A stretch of 64,000 bases of DNA from Neoscytalidium dimidiatum (lineage: Eukaryota; Ascomycota; Dothideomycetes; Botryosphaeriales; Botryosphaeriaceae), in the NCBI GenBank assembly GCA_037367355.1, contig CM074705.1, positions 2,356,001 through 2,420,000 on the forward strand, given 5' to 3'. This document shows, piece after piece, positions 43,785 to 54,098 of this stretch. The notes beneath the pieces are model-generated. The model did not search any database and was not told the DNA's origin. It saw only the letters and a program-made list of their open reading frames with translations. Numbering within the stretch: the stretch's first letter is position 1; each line of letters starts with the position of its first letter. The translations under genes and the position numbers were made by a program.

Positions 43785-45483
43785 ATGTCTGAAGCAAAGA
43801 TAATCGAGCCGGTAGTGGCAGCTACTCAGGATGCTGGGGAAGGCAAGGCAATCTCTGCAGCGGCAAATGGCAACATCCTAGACGATGGCTTGCAGAGAGG
43901 ACTGAAGAAGAGGCATCTCCAAATGATCGCGTTGGGAGGCGTCATTGGGTAAATAACCCTCCCTTAGAGCCATGAACCTCAATCTACGAGCTTCACTTGA
44001 GAGGTAAGAGGGATTACTTAGGTATCACGGCTGACCCTTTACCAGTCCAAGCATCTGGTATGGTACCGGCTACGCGCTGTCCTACTCCGGCCCTGTCGGT
44101 GCTCTCATCTGCTTCCTCATCGTAGGCGCCGACGTCTTCTTCGTGATGCAATCACTCGGCGAGATCTGCACCATGTACCCGACACCTGGCGCATTTACAG
44201 AAATGGCAGGCCGCTTTCTCGACCCCGCAATCGCTTTCGCCTTGGGATGGAACTATTGGTTCTTGTGGATATCAAACCTTTCCAACGAGTACAACGGGCT
44301 GAGCATTGTCCTCGGCCTGTGGACGGACAGAGTGCCATCGTACGGCTGGATCCTGCTATCCTGGGCCTTCTTCCAATGCACCTCCCTGCTGCCCGTGACC
44401 GCCTATGGCGAGATGGAGTTCTGGTTCGCGTCCTGGAAAGTGCTCTGCGTCTTCGGCGGCTTCCTGGTCGCCATCCTCATCAACACCGGCGCCATCGGGG
44501 GTGACTACATCGGCTTCCGGTACTGGGCGGACCCGGGTCCCTTCGTGAATGGAATCAGCGGCTTCGCGCAGACCCTCGTCCTCGCGGCCGTCTACTACTG
44601 CGGGACCGAAATGGTCGCAGTCACGGCCGGCGAATCCAAAAACCCCAAACGCGACCTGCCATCCGCGATCAAGCAGTCCTTCGCGCGCATCTTCATCGTC
44701 TTCGTCGGCCTCGTCTTCTTCGCCTCCATCATCGTGCCCTCCGACTCGCCCTCCTTCCTCACCGCGACCTCCAAGTCCGGGCTCTCCCCCTGGACCATCG
44801 CGCTCGCCCGCAGCGGCTGGCGCCCCGCCGGCAACCTGATCAACGTCGTCATCCTCACCGCGAACCTCTCCGCCATCAACTCCAGCATCTACATCGCGTC
44901 GCGCACGCTCCTCTCGCTCGCCAAGCTGGGCCGCGCCCCGTCCTTCTTCGCCGCGACCACCGCCCCCGCCGGCGTGCCCGTCCGCGCGGTCCTGTTCTCC
45001 AACCTCCTCGGCCTGCTCTCGCTCATGAACGTCGGCACCACCGCCGGCACCGTCTTCTCGTACTTCGTCACCATCTCCGGCGCCGCGACCTTCATCGCCT
45101 GGGCCGCCATCGGCTTCATGCACCTGCGCTTCCGGCGCGCGTGGGCCCAGCAGGGCCGCCGCGTCGAGGACCTCCCCTTCCGCGCGCTCTGGTACCCGTG
45201 GGGCGCGGTGTTCGTGGCCGTGATCAACGTGTTTTTCGTGTTGATTCAGGGATACCAGACGCTGAGCCCGTTTGAGGTTGGGGACTTCGTGGTGGCGTAC
45301 GTCGTGATTGTGCTGTTTGTGGTGTTGACGATCGGGTGGAAGGTGGGCAAGAGGACGAAGTGGGTACGGTTGGAGGAGATGGACTTGGTGAGTGGAACCA
45401 GAGAGGGGTTGGTAGAGGAGAGTGGGGAGGTCGGGAAAAGACCTGGCATATTATTAAGAGTGAGAAGGTTCTTCTTCGCATAG
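43785..45483 (+). CDS. Amino-acid permease (APC superfamily, fungal YAT type)
   Basis: Two exons, 43785-43948 and 44046-45483, give 533 aa. The join (GG|T) restores the conserved GLKKRHLQMIALGGVIGPSI motif before TM1. About twelve hydrophobic spans follow, with characteristic segments EICTMYPTPGAFTEMAGRF, ALGWNYWFLWI, GTEMVAVTAGESKNPKRDLP and NSSIYIASRTLLSLAKLGRAP. The family carries amino acids into the cell by proton symport at the plasma membrane; which amino acids is not evident. The C-terminal tail is short and hydrophilic. The gene is transcribed divergently from the membrane protein to its left. Confidence 0.92.
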
Positions 45484-45976
45484 GTCTATGGGCTGGAGAA
45501 CATGGAGGTGTTCAGACGGGTCGACTTAATTTTAGACTCACGTCCTTGGCACCTGCCTGGATAACTGCGTAGATGATTACTAGTGTCGATATGAGCCGCG
45601 GAGGGAGGAAGATTCGGACCGCGGGGTCGGTTATAGCTTGAAGCTGCAACTCCGCAGATCGGGTCCGCCAAGGGCGGGGTAGCAAGGAAGGTATGTGCTA
45701 CTTCATCCAACGTCAGCATACGAAAGGTTCCGCAAGCTTTCGACAAATTCCCCAATATTCAATTTTCTTTTCCCGAGACAGAAACCCTTCTCATCTTCCA
45801 AACACTATACTTAACCCGCTCGATCACTGCATCACCGGCCCATTCCCCCCCACATACCAGTAAAGAGCGACATTCTCCCCCAGACTTATCTAAAACTTCT
45901 CAAAGAGCTTTCAAAAAGGGAGGGGGGGAAAAGGAAAGAGAAAACCAAAGATTCAAGAGAAACCACAGAAGAAACG
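45484..45976. other. Intergenic; promoter of the GST-fold gene
   Basis: No gene supported. CT-rich and AAAG-rich leader immediately before ATG 45977. Confidence 0.45.
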
Positions 45977-47250
45977 ATGCCGCCCACCCCCCACAAACCT
46001 CTCCCCCTCCTCCTCTTCGGCTACCACAGCTCCCCCTTCACGCAAAAGATCCGGCTCAGCCTGCGCCTGAAGCAGCCGCCCGACCCCTACACCTTCCTCA
46101 CGGTCCCGCCAATGCCGCCGCGCCCGCTCCTCACCGGCGCCTTCGCCCTCCCCTACCGCCGCGTCCCCGTGCTCGCCATCGGCCGCGACGTCTACGTCGA
46201 CACGACGCTGATCACCGAAGCGCTGGAGTCGCGCCTCCCGCACGCGCGGGGCACGCTCTTCCCCCCGACTCCCGCGTCCGGCAACGGCCGCCGCGACGAG
46301 CGCGGCCTCCAGCGCCTCTGGGCCCGCACCTTCGCGGACCTGGCGCTCTTCCGCACCGCGACCGGGCTCGTCCCGCCGCGCGCGTGGCGCGGCGCGTTCG
46401 GCGCGGACCGCGGCCGGCTGGTCGGGCACCCGCTGTCGCCCGCCAAGCTGGCCGCCAAGGTGCCGCGCAACGTCGCGGCGCTGGACACGTGGCTCAGCGT
46501 GCTGGAGGCGCAGTTCGCGCCTGCCGACGGCGATGGCGACGGCGACGGTGGCGGACGGTGGCTGCTCGGCTCGCGAAGCGCCCCCGGGCTCGCGGACGTC
46601 GCGCTCTTCTACCAGCTGGACTGGGCCCTGCGGATTGCGGTCGGGCGCGGGGTGCGTGCGCTGACGGCGGGCGGGGCGGCGGACGCGGGGACGGCGGAGG
46701 CGGACGCGGAGAATGCGAGGGCGGGGGAGTGGGTGGGGCGGGTGTGGCGGCGGGAGCGGTATCCGGGGCTGTGGGGCTGGTTTGAGCGGTTTGGGGCGTA
46801 TGTGGAGGCGTTGCCGCTGCGGGAGGTGGTCGTCGATGAGGTGAGCGATGAAGAGAAGGAGAGGGTGGTTGTGGATGCGTTGGGAGGCGTGGAGGAAGTA
46901 GGGTTGGAGGAGAGTATGGTCGGGTATGGTGAATTGAGGGGAGCGCCGGGGCCAATGGATGAGGTGGTGGGGTTGAGGAAAGGGGTAGAGGTTGTTGTTG
47001 CGCCCGAGGATACGGGGAAGGGGGAGTGAGTCTCATCCTTCTCTTTTACTTCGAAGTGTTCATTCGTGGATGGTGCTGACATTTGCTGTTTTTGTGCAGT
47101 CCGACGTACGGCACGCTCCTCGCGAGCTCTCCGGAGGAAGTCGTAATCAAACCGCGAAGGCTCGGGGACGCCCCTCCACTAGTAGACGTTCGCGTGCATT
47201 TCCCCCGGATGGGATTCGTGATTCGACCAGTGAACGAAGCAAAGCTGTAG
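45977..47250 (+). CDS. GST-fold protein with fungal C-terminal domain (DUF7962-like)
   Basis: Two exons, 45977-47025 and 47100-47250, give 399 aa. The 74-nt intron (GTGAGT..GTGCAG) splits an Asp codon, and exon 2 encodes 50 residues ending VIRPVNEAKL, absent from the unspliced 350-residue frame. The N terminus is thioredoxin-like (LLLFGYHSSPFTQKIRLSLR, then YRRVPVLAIGRDVYVDTTLI, the cis-Pro and GSH-site region). Helices and the LADVALFYQLDWALR segment are typical of GST C-terminal domains. The long extra C-terminal part resembles the DUF7962 region of fungal GST-like proteins. Glutathione conjugation or reduction is plausible, but no catalytic Ser/Cys/Tyr stands out beyond SSPF. Low-complexity Asp/Gly loops (DGDGDGDGGG) are insertions. 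Confidence 0.85.
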
Positions 47251-47508
47251 AGAAAACTCCTCTAACGCCAATCAAAACACTTCACCGATGCTCAGGATAT
47301 CCAATGCTCATGACACTGATCGTTTTTGGGTACATACGACAGCAGCTCTCAAAATTTACAACTAATTTTTATCGACAAGAAAAGCGCGATCACACTACAT
47401 ATATATACAAGAGAAGACCTACGTCCACCTAGAACTCAACGATACCTCCCTATCCTTCACCCATCACAAGACTAACCAAGAAAGTCATACGTCATCCACT
47501 CGTCGCAC

Positions 47509-50500
47509 TTACTGCTTGAATGCACCCTTGACAACGCTCTCAAAGACGAACGTGAACCACTCGAGCACATCCTTGATCCTGGTGCCCTGGGGCAGGGACT
47601 TGTCAGGGACGTTGGTGCCGGTGGGGGCAGCAATGACCTGGGTCAGGGCGGCGGAGGGGATGATGTTGGTCCAGTTGGAGGCGATGCCAGTGGGGACGAT
47701 GGTCGGGTACGAGGTGGCCTCGGCAGCGATGACCGACGTGGCGAGGGTGGACGAGGCGCCGGCGAGCGTAGGCGCCGTCTGGGTGTAGGTGACGGTCGTG
47801 GTGTAGCCGTTCTGGACGACGGTCGAGAGCGAGGTGTAGACCTGGCCGGAGGAGCCGGAACCCTGGTTGCCGGAGCCCTGCTGCGAGCCGCCGTTGTTGT
47901 GGCTCTGACCGCCCTGCTGGTGGCTGCCCTGGTTGCCGCTGGCGGCCTGGGTCGCCTGGGGAGCAGCAGTGGCAGTGTAGTAGACGGTGGTGGTGTAGCC
48001 GTTCTGGACAACCTCGGTAGTCTGGACGGTACCGGCAGAAGGAGTGGCGGCACCAGCCTCAGGGGTGACGGTGAAGTAGATGGTGGTGGTGTAGCCGTTC
48101 TGGACGATGGTCGAGGTGGCAACCTGGGTGGTGGCAGGGGCGGCAGCAGAGGAGACGGCAGCCGAGGAGACGGCAGCCGAGGACTCAGAGCCAGTGTTGG
48201 AACCAGCAACAGCGCTCTCGCTGGAAACCTGGCCAGAGCTGGAACCAGTGGAACCAGTCGAGCCGGTCGAGCCAGTCGAGGAAGAAGTGGTGGCAGAGCC
48301 AGCAATCTTCTTGGCGGCGTGCTCGGCGGCGACGTAGACGATGGCCTGGGTGTTGCCAGTGGGCAGGTCGGGGTGAATCGAGGCATCGACGATGTACAGG
48401 TTGTCAGTGCCGTAGACCTTGCAGTCAGTGTCGACGACGGCAGTACCGTTGTTCTCGAGCCCGGAGTCAGTGCCCATCTTGGCGGTACCGACGAAGTGAG
48501 AGCCGGTGGTGAGGCCGCTGATCAGGCTGGCAGCGGTGACGTTGCCGCCAGTCGAGGAGGTAACGCTGTAACCAGACTTCTGGACGTAGCTGAAGAACTC
48601 GTTGAGGAACTGAGTCATGGCCTCCTTGTCGGCATCGGTGGTGAACCAAGGCTCAGTGAGGATAGTGGTAGCGCCAGAAGCGTCAATGCCGAGACGACCC
48701 TCAGAGGTGAGACCGTGGGTGAGGTAGACCTTGACCTTGATGGCGGTGGCGCTAGAGGCAGAGGTGGTACCCTGGATGTAGCGGGTCTTGCCATCAGAGC
48801 CCTCAACGCTGGTCCAGAAGTTCAGACGCTGCATACCCTCAGCAAGAGGACCAGAGCCCTGCTTGTAGAGCTCGACCTCCTGGGAAGAGGGGTTGGTGGG
48901 GTCGAAGACGGAGATGTTGCCGTTGGGGACGTTGAGAACCATGGAGAGGATGGGGTGGTCCTTGAGACCCTTGCCGACGGGGAGCTCAATGTAGTCAGAG
49001 GAGTTGAGAGAGATACCGCTCTGGCCGTTGGCAACAACCTCGAGCTGGTCAGCCGGGCCGATACCAGAGTTGAAAAGGAGGCGAGGGGTGGACAGAGCAC
49101 CGGCAGCAAGGACAACCTTGCCGTTGGCCTTGAGGTTGATGAGCTGGGTGGCGCCAGACTCAGTCTGGACCTCAACACCAGTGACGGTGGAGCCAGAGCG
49201 GACGACGCGGAGGACCTTGGTGTTGAGCTGAAGCTTGAAGTTGGACATCTCCTGGGCAAGAGGCAGATAGGTCAGGACAGGGCCGGCACGGAGGGAGTCC
49301 TGCACGTTCCACGGAGGGTGGGAGAAGACCTTCTCCTTCTTGTTGGGCTCCTCAATGGCGTCAACCTCGCTCCAGCCGTTGCTCTTGAAGAGGTTGGACA
49401 GGATCTGGTAGACGGCCTGGTAGTAGCGGCGGCCGTCCTTGGAAGGCAGGGTGGTACCAGGGTTGCGCTCGTAGAAGGACGAGGCAGAGGCCTCAATGTC
49501 AGACCACTGCCAGCCAGCGGGCCAGTTCTCGAAGTCAGCCTCCTGGGGCTTGACGAACATCTCAGCGTTGATGACAGTGGAGCCACCGAGAATGCAGCCA
49601 GCCTGGGAAGCAGTGTCCGTGCAGTAAGAGACATCACCGGTCTGCTCAACAGCGTAGCCGTATGCAGGAACATCGTAGGGGGTGACGGAGCTGTTCCACT
49701 CGAGCATGTCCTTACCACCGCTGGAGGCGGAGGAAGCACCACCACGCTCGATGAGGAGAACAGACTTCTCGGTCTCAGCGAGACGCTGAGCAGCGACGAT
49801 ACCAGCGGCACCACCACCGACGACGATGTAGTCGTAGGTGACGTTCAGGGTAACGGGGGCGGGCAGAGGGGTGCTGACGGGAGTGGTGGAAGCGCCAGGG
49901 GTGGTGGTCGAGTTGGAACCAGTAGTGGTGCCAGTGCTGCCAGAGCTGCCAGAGGTGCCGGTAGCCAGCTTGGCCCAGGTCTCGAAGTCAGCGGACTCAG
50001 CATCGGCAATGGGCATGCCGAAGGCACCGAAACCAGCCGCGTGGTAGCCCAGAACGGAGCCGGCGTCGGAGGGGGTGGTGGGGGCGGTCTTGGAGAAGGC
50101 CCAACCCAGGACGGCGGTGGTGCCGGTGACATCGAAAGCGCCGGAGTCACCCGTAACGCATCCCGAGCACGAGAAAGTGTACGAGAAGTGGGTGGAGTTG
50201 ACAAAGGTACCCTCGGGGATGGTCTTGAGGGTAGCGCCATCCATGACGGCAGGGTTGGAGTAGGCGTTGGTCTTGCGGACGGAAGCAACGACGTCCTCTC
50301 CGTTGGGCCAGGCGGCGATGAGGGTCGAGGCCATCATGGAGGAGGTCATGGAGGCACCGGCCCAACCGGAGCCGGGAGCGACGATCTGGCCGATGATGTC
50401 GGTCTTAGCGGTAGGGTTCTCGGGCAGAGCGAGACCGAGGGCGAAGCCGGTGGTGTCATCGACCCAGCGCTGGAACGTGATGCCGGTGGTGGAGTCGGTG

Positions 50501-50571
50501 TAGGCGCTGGTGGTGGTGGCAGCGGAGGCAGCGCCAGCCAGCGCGGCAACGGCCGCAACAGTAGAACGCAT
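47509..50571 (-). CDS. Cellobiose dehydrogenase-like secreted flavocytochrome
   Basis: Intronless 1020-aa frame with signal peptide (MRSTVAAVAALAGAASA). Residues about 20-200 are the CDH cytochrome b domain: heme ligands correspond to Met75 (GASMTSSMM) and His177 (GYHAAGFGAFG), with the disulfide-type SCSGC. A Ser/Thr linker leads to the GMC flavin domain (VVGGGAAG, residues 251-258; GCILGGSTVINAEMF; active-site His692 in GSHFVGTAKMG and Asn740 in TGNTQAI). Family knowledge: CDH oxidises cellobiose or other sugars and passes electrons through the cytochrome to lytic polysaccharide monooxygenases. After the flavin domain comes about 240 residues of Ser/Gly/Gln-rich sequence with three NGYTTT repeats in place of a CBM1. 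A CreA-type CTGGGG (50783-50788) lies near the TATA box, weak evidence of carbon repression. Confidence 0.9.
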   Translation of the reverse strand: MRSTVAAVAALAGAASAATTTSAYTDSTTGITFQRWVDDTTGFALGLALPENPTAKTDIIGQIVAPGSGWAGASMTSSMMASTLIAAWPNGEDVVASVRKTNAYSNPAVMDGATLKTIPEGTFVNSTHFSYTFSCSGCVTGDSGAFDVTGTTAVLGWAFSKTAPTTPSDAGSVLGYHAAGFGAFGMPIADAESADFETWAKLATGTSGSSGSTGTTTGSNSTTTPGASTTPVSTPLPAPVTLNVTYDYIVVGGGAAGIVAAQRLAETEKSVLLIERGGASSASSGGKDMLEWNSSVTPYDVPAYGYAVEQTGDVSYCTDTASQAGCILGGSTVINAEMFVKPQEADFENWPAGWQWSDIEASASSFYERNPGTTLPSKDGRRYYQAVYQILSNLFKSNGWSEVDAIEEPNKKEKVFSHPPWNVQDSLRAGPVLTYLPLAQEMSNFKLQLNTKVLRVVRSGSTVTGVEVQTESGATQLINLKANGKVVLAAGALSTPRLLFNSGIGPADQLEVVANGQSGISLNSSDYIELPVGKGLKDHPILSMVLNVPNGNISVFDPTNPSSQEVELYKQGSGPLAEGMQRLNFWTSVEGSDGKTRYIQGTTSASSATAIKVKVYLTHGLTSEGRLGIDASGATTILTEPWFTTDADKEAMTQFLNEFFSYVQKSGYSVTSSTGGNVTAASLISGLTTGSHFVGTAKMGTDSGLENNGTAVVDTDCKVYGTDNLYIVDASIHPDLPTGNTQAIVYVAAEHAAKKIAGSATTSSSTGSTGSTGSTGSSSGQVSSESAVAGSNTGSESSAAVSSAAVSSAAAPATTQVATSTIVQNGYTTTIYFTVTPEAGAATPSAGTVQTTEVVQNGYTTTVYYTATAAPQATQAASGNQGSHQQGGQSHNNGGSQQGSGNQGSGSSGQVYTSLSTVVQNGYTTTVTYTQTAPTLAGASSTLATSVIAAEATSYPTIVPTGIASNWTNIIPSAALTQVIAAPTGTNVPDKSLPQGTRIKDVLEWFTFVFESVVKGAFKQ
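47800..48115 (-). repeat. Three VVQNGYTTT repeats in the CDH C-terminal tail
   Basis: STIVQNGYTTTIYFT (about 48115-48070), TEVVQNGYTTTVYYT (about 48020-47978) and STVVQNGYTTTVTYT (about 47830-47785) share a V-Q-N-G-Y-T-T-T core and an alternating beta-like pattern, separated by Ser/Gln/Gly/Ala-rich spacers. Confidence 0.85.
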
Positions 50572-51650
50572 GTTTGGTGGTTGGACTGTTGTTTTAAGTT
50601 GAAAAGACTGTGGTCAGAGAAGGTAGTTCAGACGAATTGGCACCTGGCCAAAGGATAGAATAGCTCGAGGCGAACGACTGGAGCCGTCGAGGCTGGGAAA
50701 AGAATGACTTGGTGGAAAAAGAAAGAAAGGAATGCGTTGCTGAACTGGCAGCTTTGCGTGAAGTGAGAAGAAAGAGGGCGGCCTGGGGGTGGCGCTTGGC
50801 AAGAACTATATAGTGAGGGCGGCCTCGAATGGGGAGAGCATGATTTTTCAGCCATGGGACCGGAAATGGCAGCGCAGCGCTCCACCGCCGGCACCGTCAT
50901 CTCGCTGCGTGAAACGAAACTCGAAGGGCGGGAGGGCGTTTCCTGTCTGGTGGTGCGGCCGGCGCGGCTTGTTCCAGGCGGGCGCGGGGAGTGGCCTCGC
51001 GGAGAAGAGCCGACACAGCATCGGCAATGGGCGGGCGTGCATTGGCCGGATAGCCGACTCGGGTCAGGCACCGGGGGGGTGGATGTTTCGCATATAGAAA
51101 CGAGGCGTGGTGTTTGGTAGAAGCGAAGGGGCCGGGCAGGGCGATGGTGAAACGGCACGGACGCGACAGATGAACGAGATGAGCCAGGCCGGCCCACAGC
51201 CCGGGTAAACATACCTCCGCCGCAGCGCCCACCACTCGCAGCTCGCGTATTAGCAGACGCCCGCCGTCGCGCATGAACGAACACGCAATCTGCCCTGCCA
51301 GACGAGGGGCGCGCGCAAAGCTTGGTTCCGTGAGCTTCCCTGCCGTTGGATCCGGCACGTCACTCCCACCGGCCCAGGGCGCTTCGAGATGCGCGCGCTG
51401 GCCAGCCCGGACCCACACGGGGCTCTGCCTCCTACGAAGTGGCGCCTCAAACGGCCGCTATAGCTCACAGAGCTTCGGCATTAACACCGATCCAACTATG
51501 GGACCCAAATCGATCGCTCCATTTTCGATGCCAATATACAAAGCGGAGAAGTCGGCTGCCGCCCTTTCTCCCAGCTATAGTACCTTCTCGCCCTCTCCTA
51601 TCTCCGAGCCTCCCTGTCCCACCGCCATCCCCCACCGGCATCTCCACACC
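50572..51650. other. Intergenic between CDH promoter and aminopeptidase 3' end
   Basis: GC-rich with many overlapping frames that look like shadows. Holds the CDH promoter. No separate gene supported. Confidence 0.45.
50805..50814 (-). promoter_or_regulatory. Palindromic TATA element of the CDH gene
   Basis: ACTATATAGT lies 235-245 bp upstream of the CDH ATG. It reads the same on both strands, so direction is inferred from the neighbouring gene. Confidence 0.45.
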
Positions 51651-53481
51651 TTACCTCGCCTTGGGCTCCTCGTGCTTGTGGTGGCAGCCCGTCGCCTTCT
51701 CCTTGGGGATGAACGGGCTGCGCCTGACGATGCGCTTGGTGCGCGGCGGCAGCGTGTCGAAGCTCTCCGCGTACGTCGCAACCGAGTGCGCGATGGCCCG
51801 CGTGTTGATCAGGAACGCCTCCAGGTTCAAGTTGTCCACCGTGTCGCCGACGCGGTGGTAGTTGACGTCGTACGCCACGCCCGCCTCGCCACCGTACAGC
51901 GCCGCCTCCGCCTCCGTCTTGATCTGCTCGGCGCCGGTGAACAGTCCGCCCGCCGCGACGCCCACGTCCAGGAATGGGCCGTAGTCGGAACGGCCGCTGA
52001 ACTCGGTGGGCTGCGACGGCAGGCCCTTGCTCTCGAAGAAGTCCTCGAAGAGCGCCTCCGCCTCCGCGGAGCCTGCCGGCCCGCTGAGGTTGAAGGCCGA
52101 CCCGTCGCCGTCGTAGATGCCCAGGAAGTAGTTGGGCGAGGCGATCATGTCGAAGTTGAGGTACAGCCGGATCTTGTCCAGGTCCTCGGGCGTCGACTGG
52201 TTGACGTAGTACTCGGCACCCAGCAGCCCGAACTCCTCTGCCGACCACCACGCGAACCGCACCGCGTTGTTGACCTCGTACTTGGCCAGCTGGAGGGCGA
52301 CTTCCAGGATGCCGATCGAGCCGGAGCCGTTGTCGTTGATGCCAGGGCCGGCCTCGACCGAGTCGGCGTGCGCGCCAACGAAGATGACGTTGTTGGGGTC
52401 GCCGGCCTTGGTTTGTGCGATGACGTTCATGCTGGATCATGGTGTCAGCGAAAGAGTCTGTTTTTGCTCTGAGGTTCTCTTGAACTCACGTGACGCGGTC
52501 CTCGATGATCGAATTGACGTTGAGGTTGCCGATGACCTCGCCAGCTTGGAGAAGCGAGAGAATCGCCCGGCCAGCGTCGAGAGAGATGGCAGCGGTGGGC
52601 GGATAGGGGCCCTCTGTGCGGTTGGGAGCGCCGAGAGTGCCACTCAAAGAGCCGTTGACGTTGTTGTAGATGACGGCACCAGCGGCGCCTGCAGCGCCGG
52701 CGTAGGCAGCCTTCAGGCCAAATTCGCAGGAACCGCGAGAGATGAGGGCGATGGCACCAGCAACCTCAGCAGGGAAGTCGGCCTGTTGTGCTCGCATTAG
52801 CTAATTCTGTTCAGAATCACGGAAGGTAGTCGTTGCTTACCGGCTCGCAGCCCAGGTTCGAGACGGCAACGACCGGGGCCTCGACCTGGCCGTTGGGCGC
52901 GTAGGTCATCAAAGCGGCACCCTGGTCCTCGCCGTTGACAACAAAGGTGGCGTCACCGCCCGAGAAAGTCTCGATGAAGGGCTGGTACTGAACATCGTAG
53001 TAGTCGCCGAGCTCGGTGAGGAGCTCGTACAGGTACAGAGCAGTGAAGTTGTGGCCGGGGCTGCCGAAGACGCGGTTGCGGCCGGTGGTCTGGTAGGCGA
53101 TGGCCTGCAGATTCTCGGCGTGGTCGAGCAGCGCCTCGGAGCTGATGTCGTTTTGGAGAGCGTCCTACTGACTGTCAGATGTTTGTTTCAAACCTCAGAC
53201 TGACTGACGCGTAACAAACACGCAGTCGGCATGACAAGACTCACCGACGTGACCAAAGTCTTGGCCTCGGTGCTGGCCTCGACCACGATATCATTGGGCT
53301 TCTCAGGAGCGGGACCCCAGTTCTCGACGTCGGGCTGCCAATCCCTGCGGAAGAGCTGGGGACCACGGCGCTGCAGCAGGGATGCTGGGCGGACAGCATG
53401 CACGTGGGCTGCAGGCGAGGAGGAGGCCTCGCTGACAACGGCCAGAGCGGCCAAGGCGGCGCTGGACTCGAGGAACCGCAT
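51651..53481 (-). CDS. M28 family aminopeptidase with PA domain, secreted or vacuolar
   Basis: Four exons: 53481-53245, 53164-52841, 52782-52490 and 52431-51651 (544 aa, all in frame). It has a signal peptide (MRFLESSAALAALAVVSEAS) and a pro-region with QRR and FRR basic sites. A PA domain (ADFPAEVAGAIALISRGSCE) precedes the M28 catalytic core. Zinc ligands and catalytic residues are visible: His306 (GAHADSV), Asp318 (GINDNGSG), Glu350/Glu351 (WWSAEEFG), Asp379 (NFDMIASP) and His477 (NYHRVGDT). This is the aminopeptidase Y-like arrangement: it removes N-terminal residues from peptides in the vacuole or outside the cell. The C terminus is basic and His-containing. A TATATAT element lies upstream. 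It neighbours the CDH gene on the same strand. Confidence 0.92.
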
Positions 53482-53563
53482 CTTCCTTTTGGGTTTAGGG
53501 AAAGCGTAGAAGGGTGGATCTGCGCAGTGCCGTCCAACATGGTGCTCAGACTCGGGAAGGTAC

Positions 53564-53570
53564 TATATAT
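53564..53570 (-). promoter_or_regulatory. TATA box of the aminopeptidase gene
   Basis: ACTATATATACG is about 85 bp upstream of the ATG at 53481. Confidence 0.55.
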
Positions 53571-54071
53571 ACGCGCCAGGCCTGCTTGCTTGACATTCTC
53601 ATTAGATTGCAGGCCGCTCGCTCGAGAGTCAAAAATTATCGACATCGTTCCACAGCGCTTGGCGGCAGCTCTTGGGCTCAGTGTCCCGGGCCTGACGACA
53701 GGGCGGGTTGCGTTGGCGTATTCGCATGTTATGCAACGGCGCGTTACCGGAAGAGGCAGGCGATTGCAGCGCGGAGCACGTGAGGGGAGGGATTGCCGAG
53801 CGGAGAGAAGCTTCCAAGACTGATAGCTGGATTGCCAAGAGTCTTGCGGGAGGAGAAAGACGGGGCGGAAGGGCTGTCCAGAGAGAAGTGGGAAGGAGAT
53901 AAGACACGCGCGCCAAGCGGCCAAGGGCCTGAGCAGCGGTGGCGCGCCCGAGAAAGGCAGATAGAAACGCGGAAACATGTCGTTAACGGAGCATGGGCGG
54001 ACAACTTATCAGAGGCGAGTGCCTGGCGCTCCGCCTTCTGGCGGCTTTGCTCGCTCTCTCCGGTTTCCCCC

Positions 54072-54098
54072 GACCTCATTGACCTCATCGACCTCATT
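54072..54098 (+). repeat. Three tandem 9-bp units GACCTCATT/C
   Basis: Direct tandem repeat of GACCTCATT with one substitution in the middle copy, in non-coding sequence. Confidence 0.7.

Noticed and set aside
47899..50658. A 919-codon open frame on the plus strand opposite the cellobiose dehydrogenase
   Set aside because: Its Gly/Val/Asp-rich, repetitive composition mirrors the codon bias of the minus-strand gene, which has recognisable domains and catalytic residues. A long antisense frame arises when complementary stop codons are avoided by GC-rich third positions.
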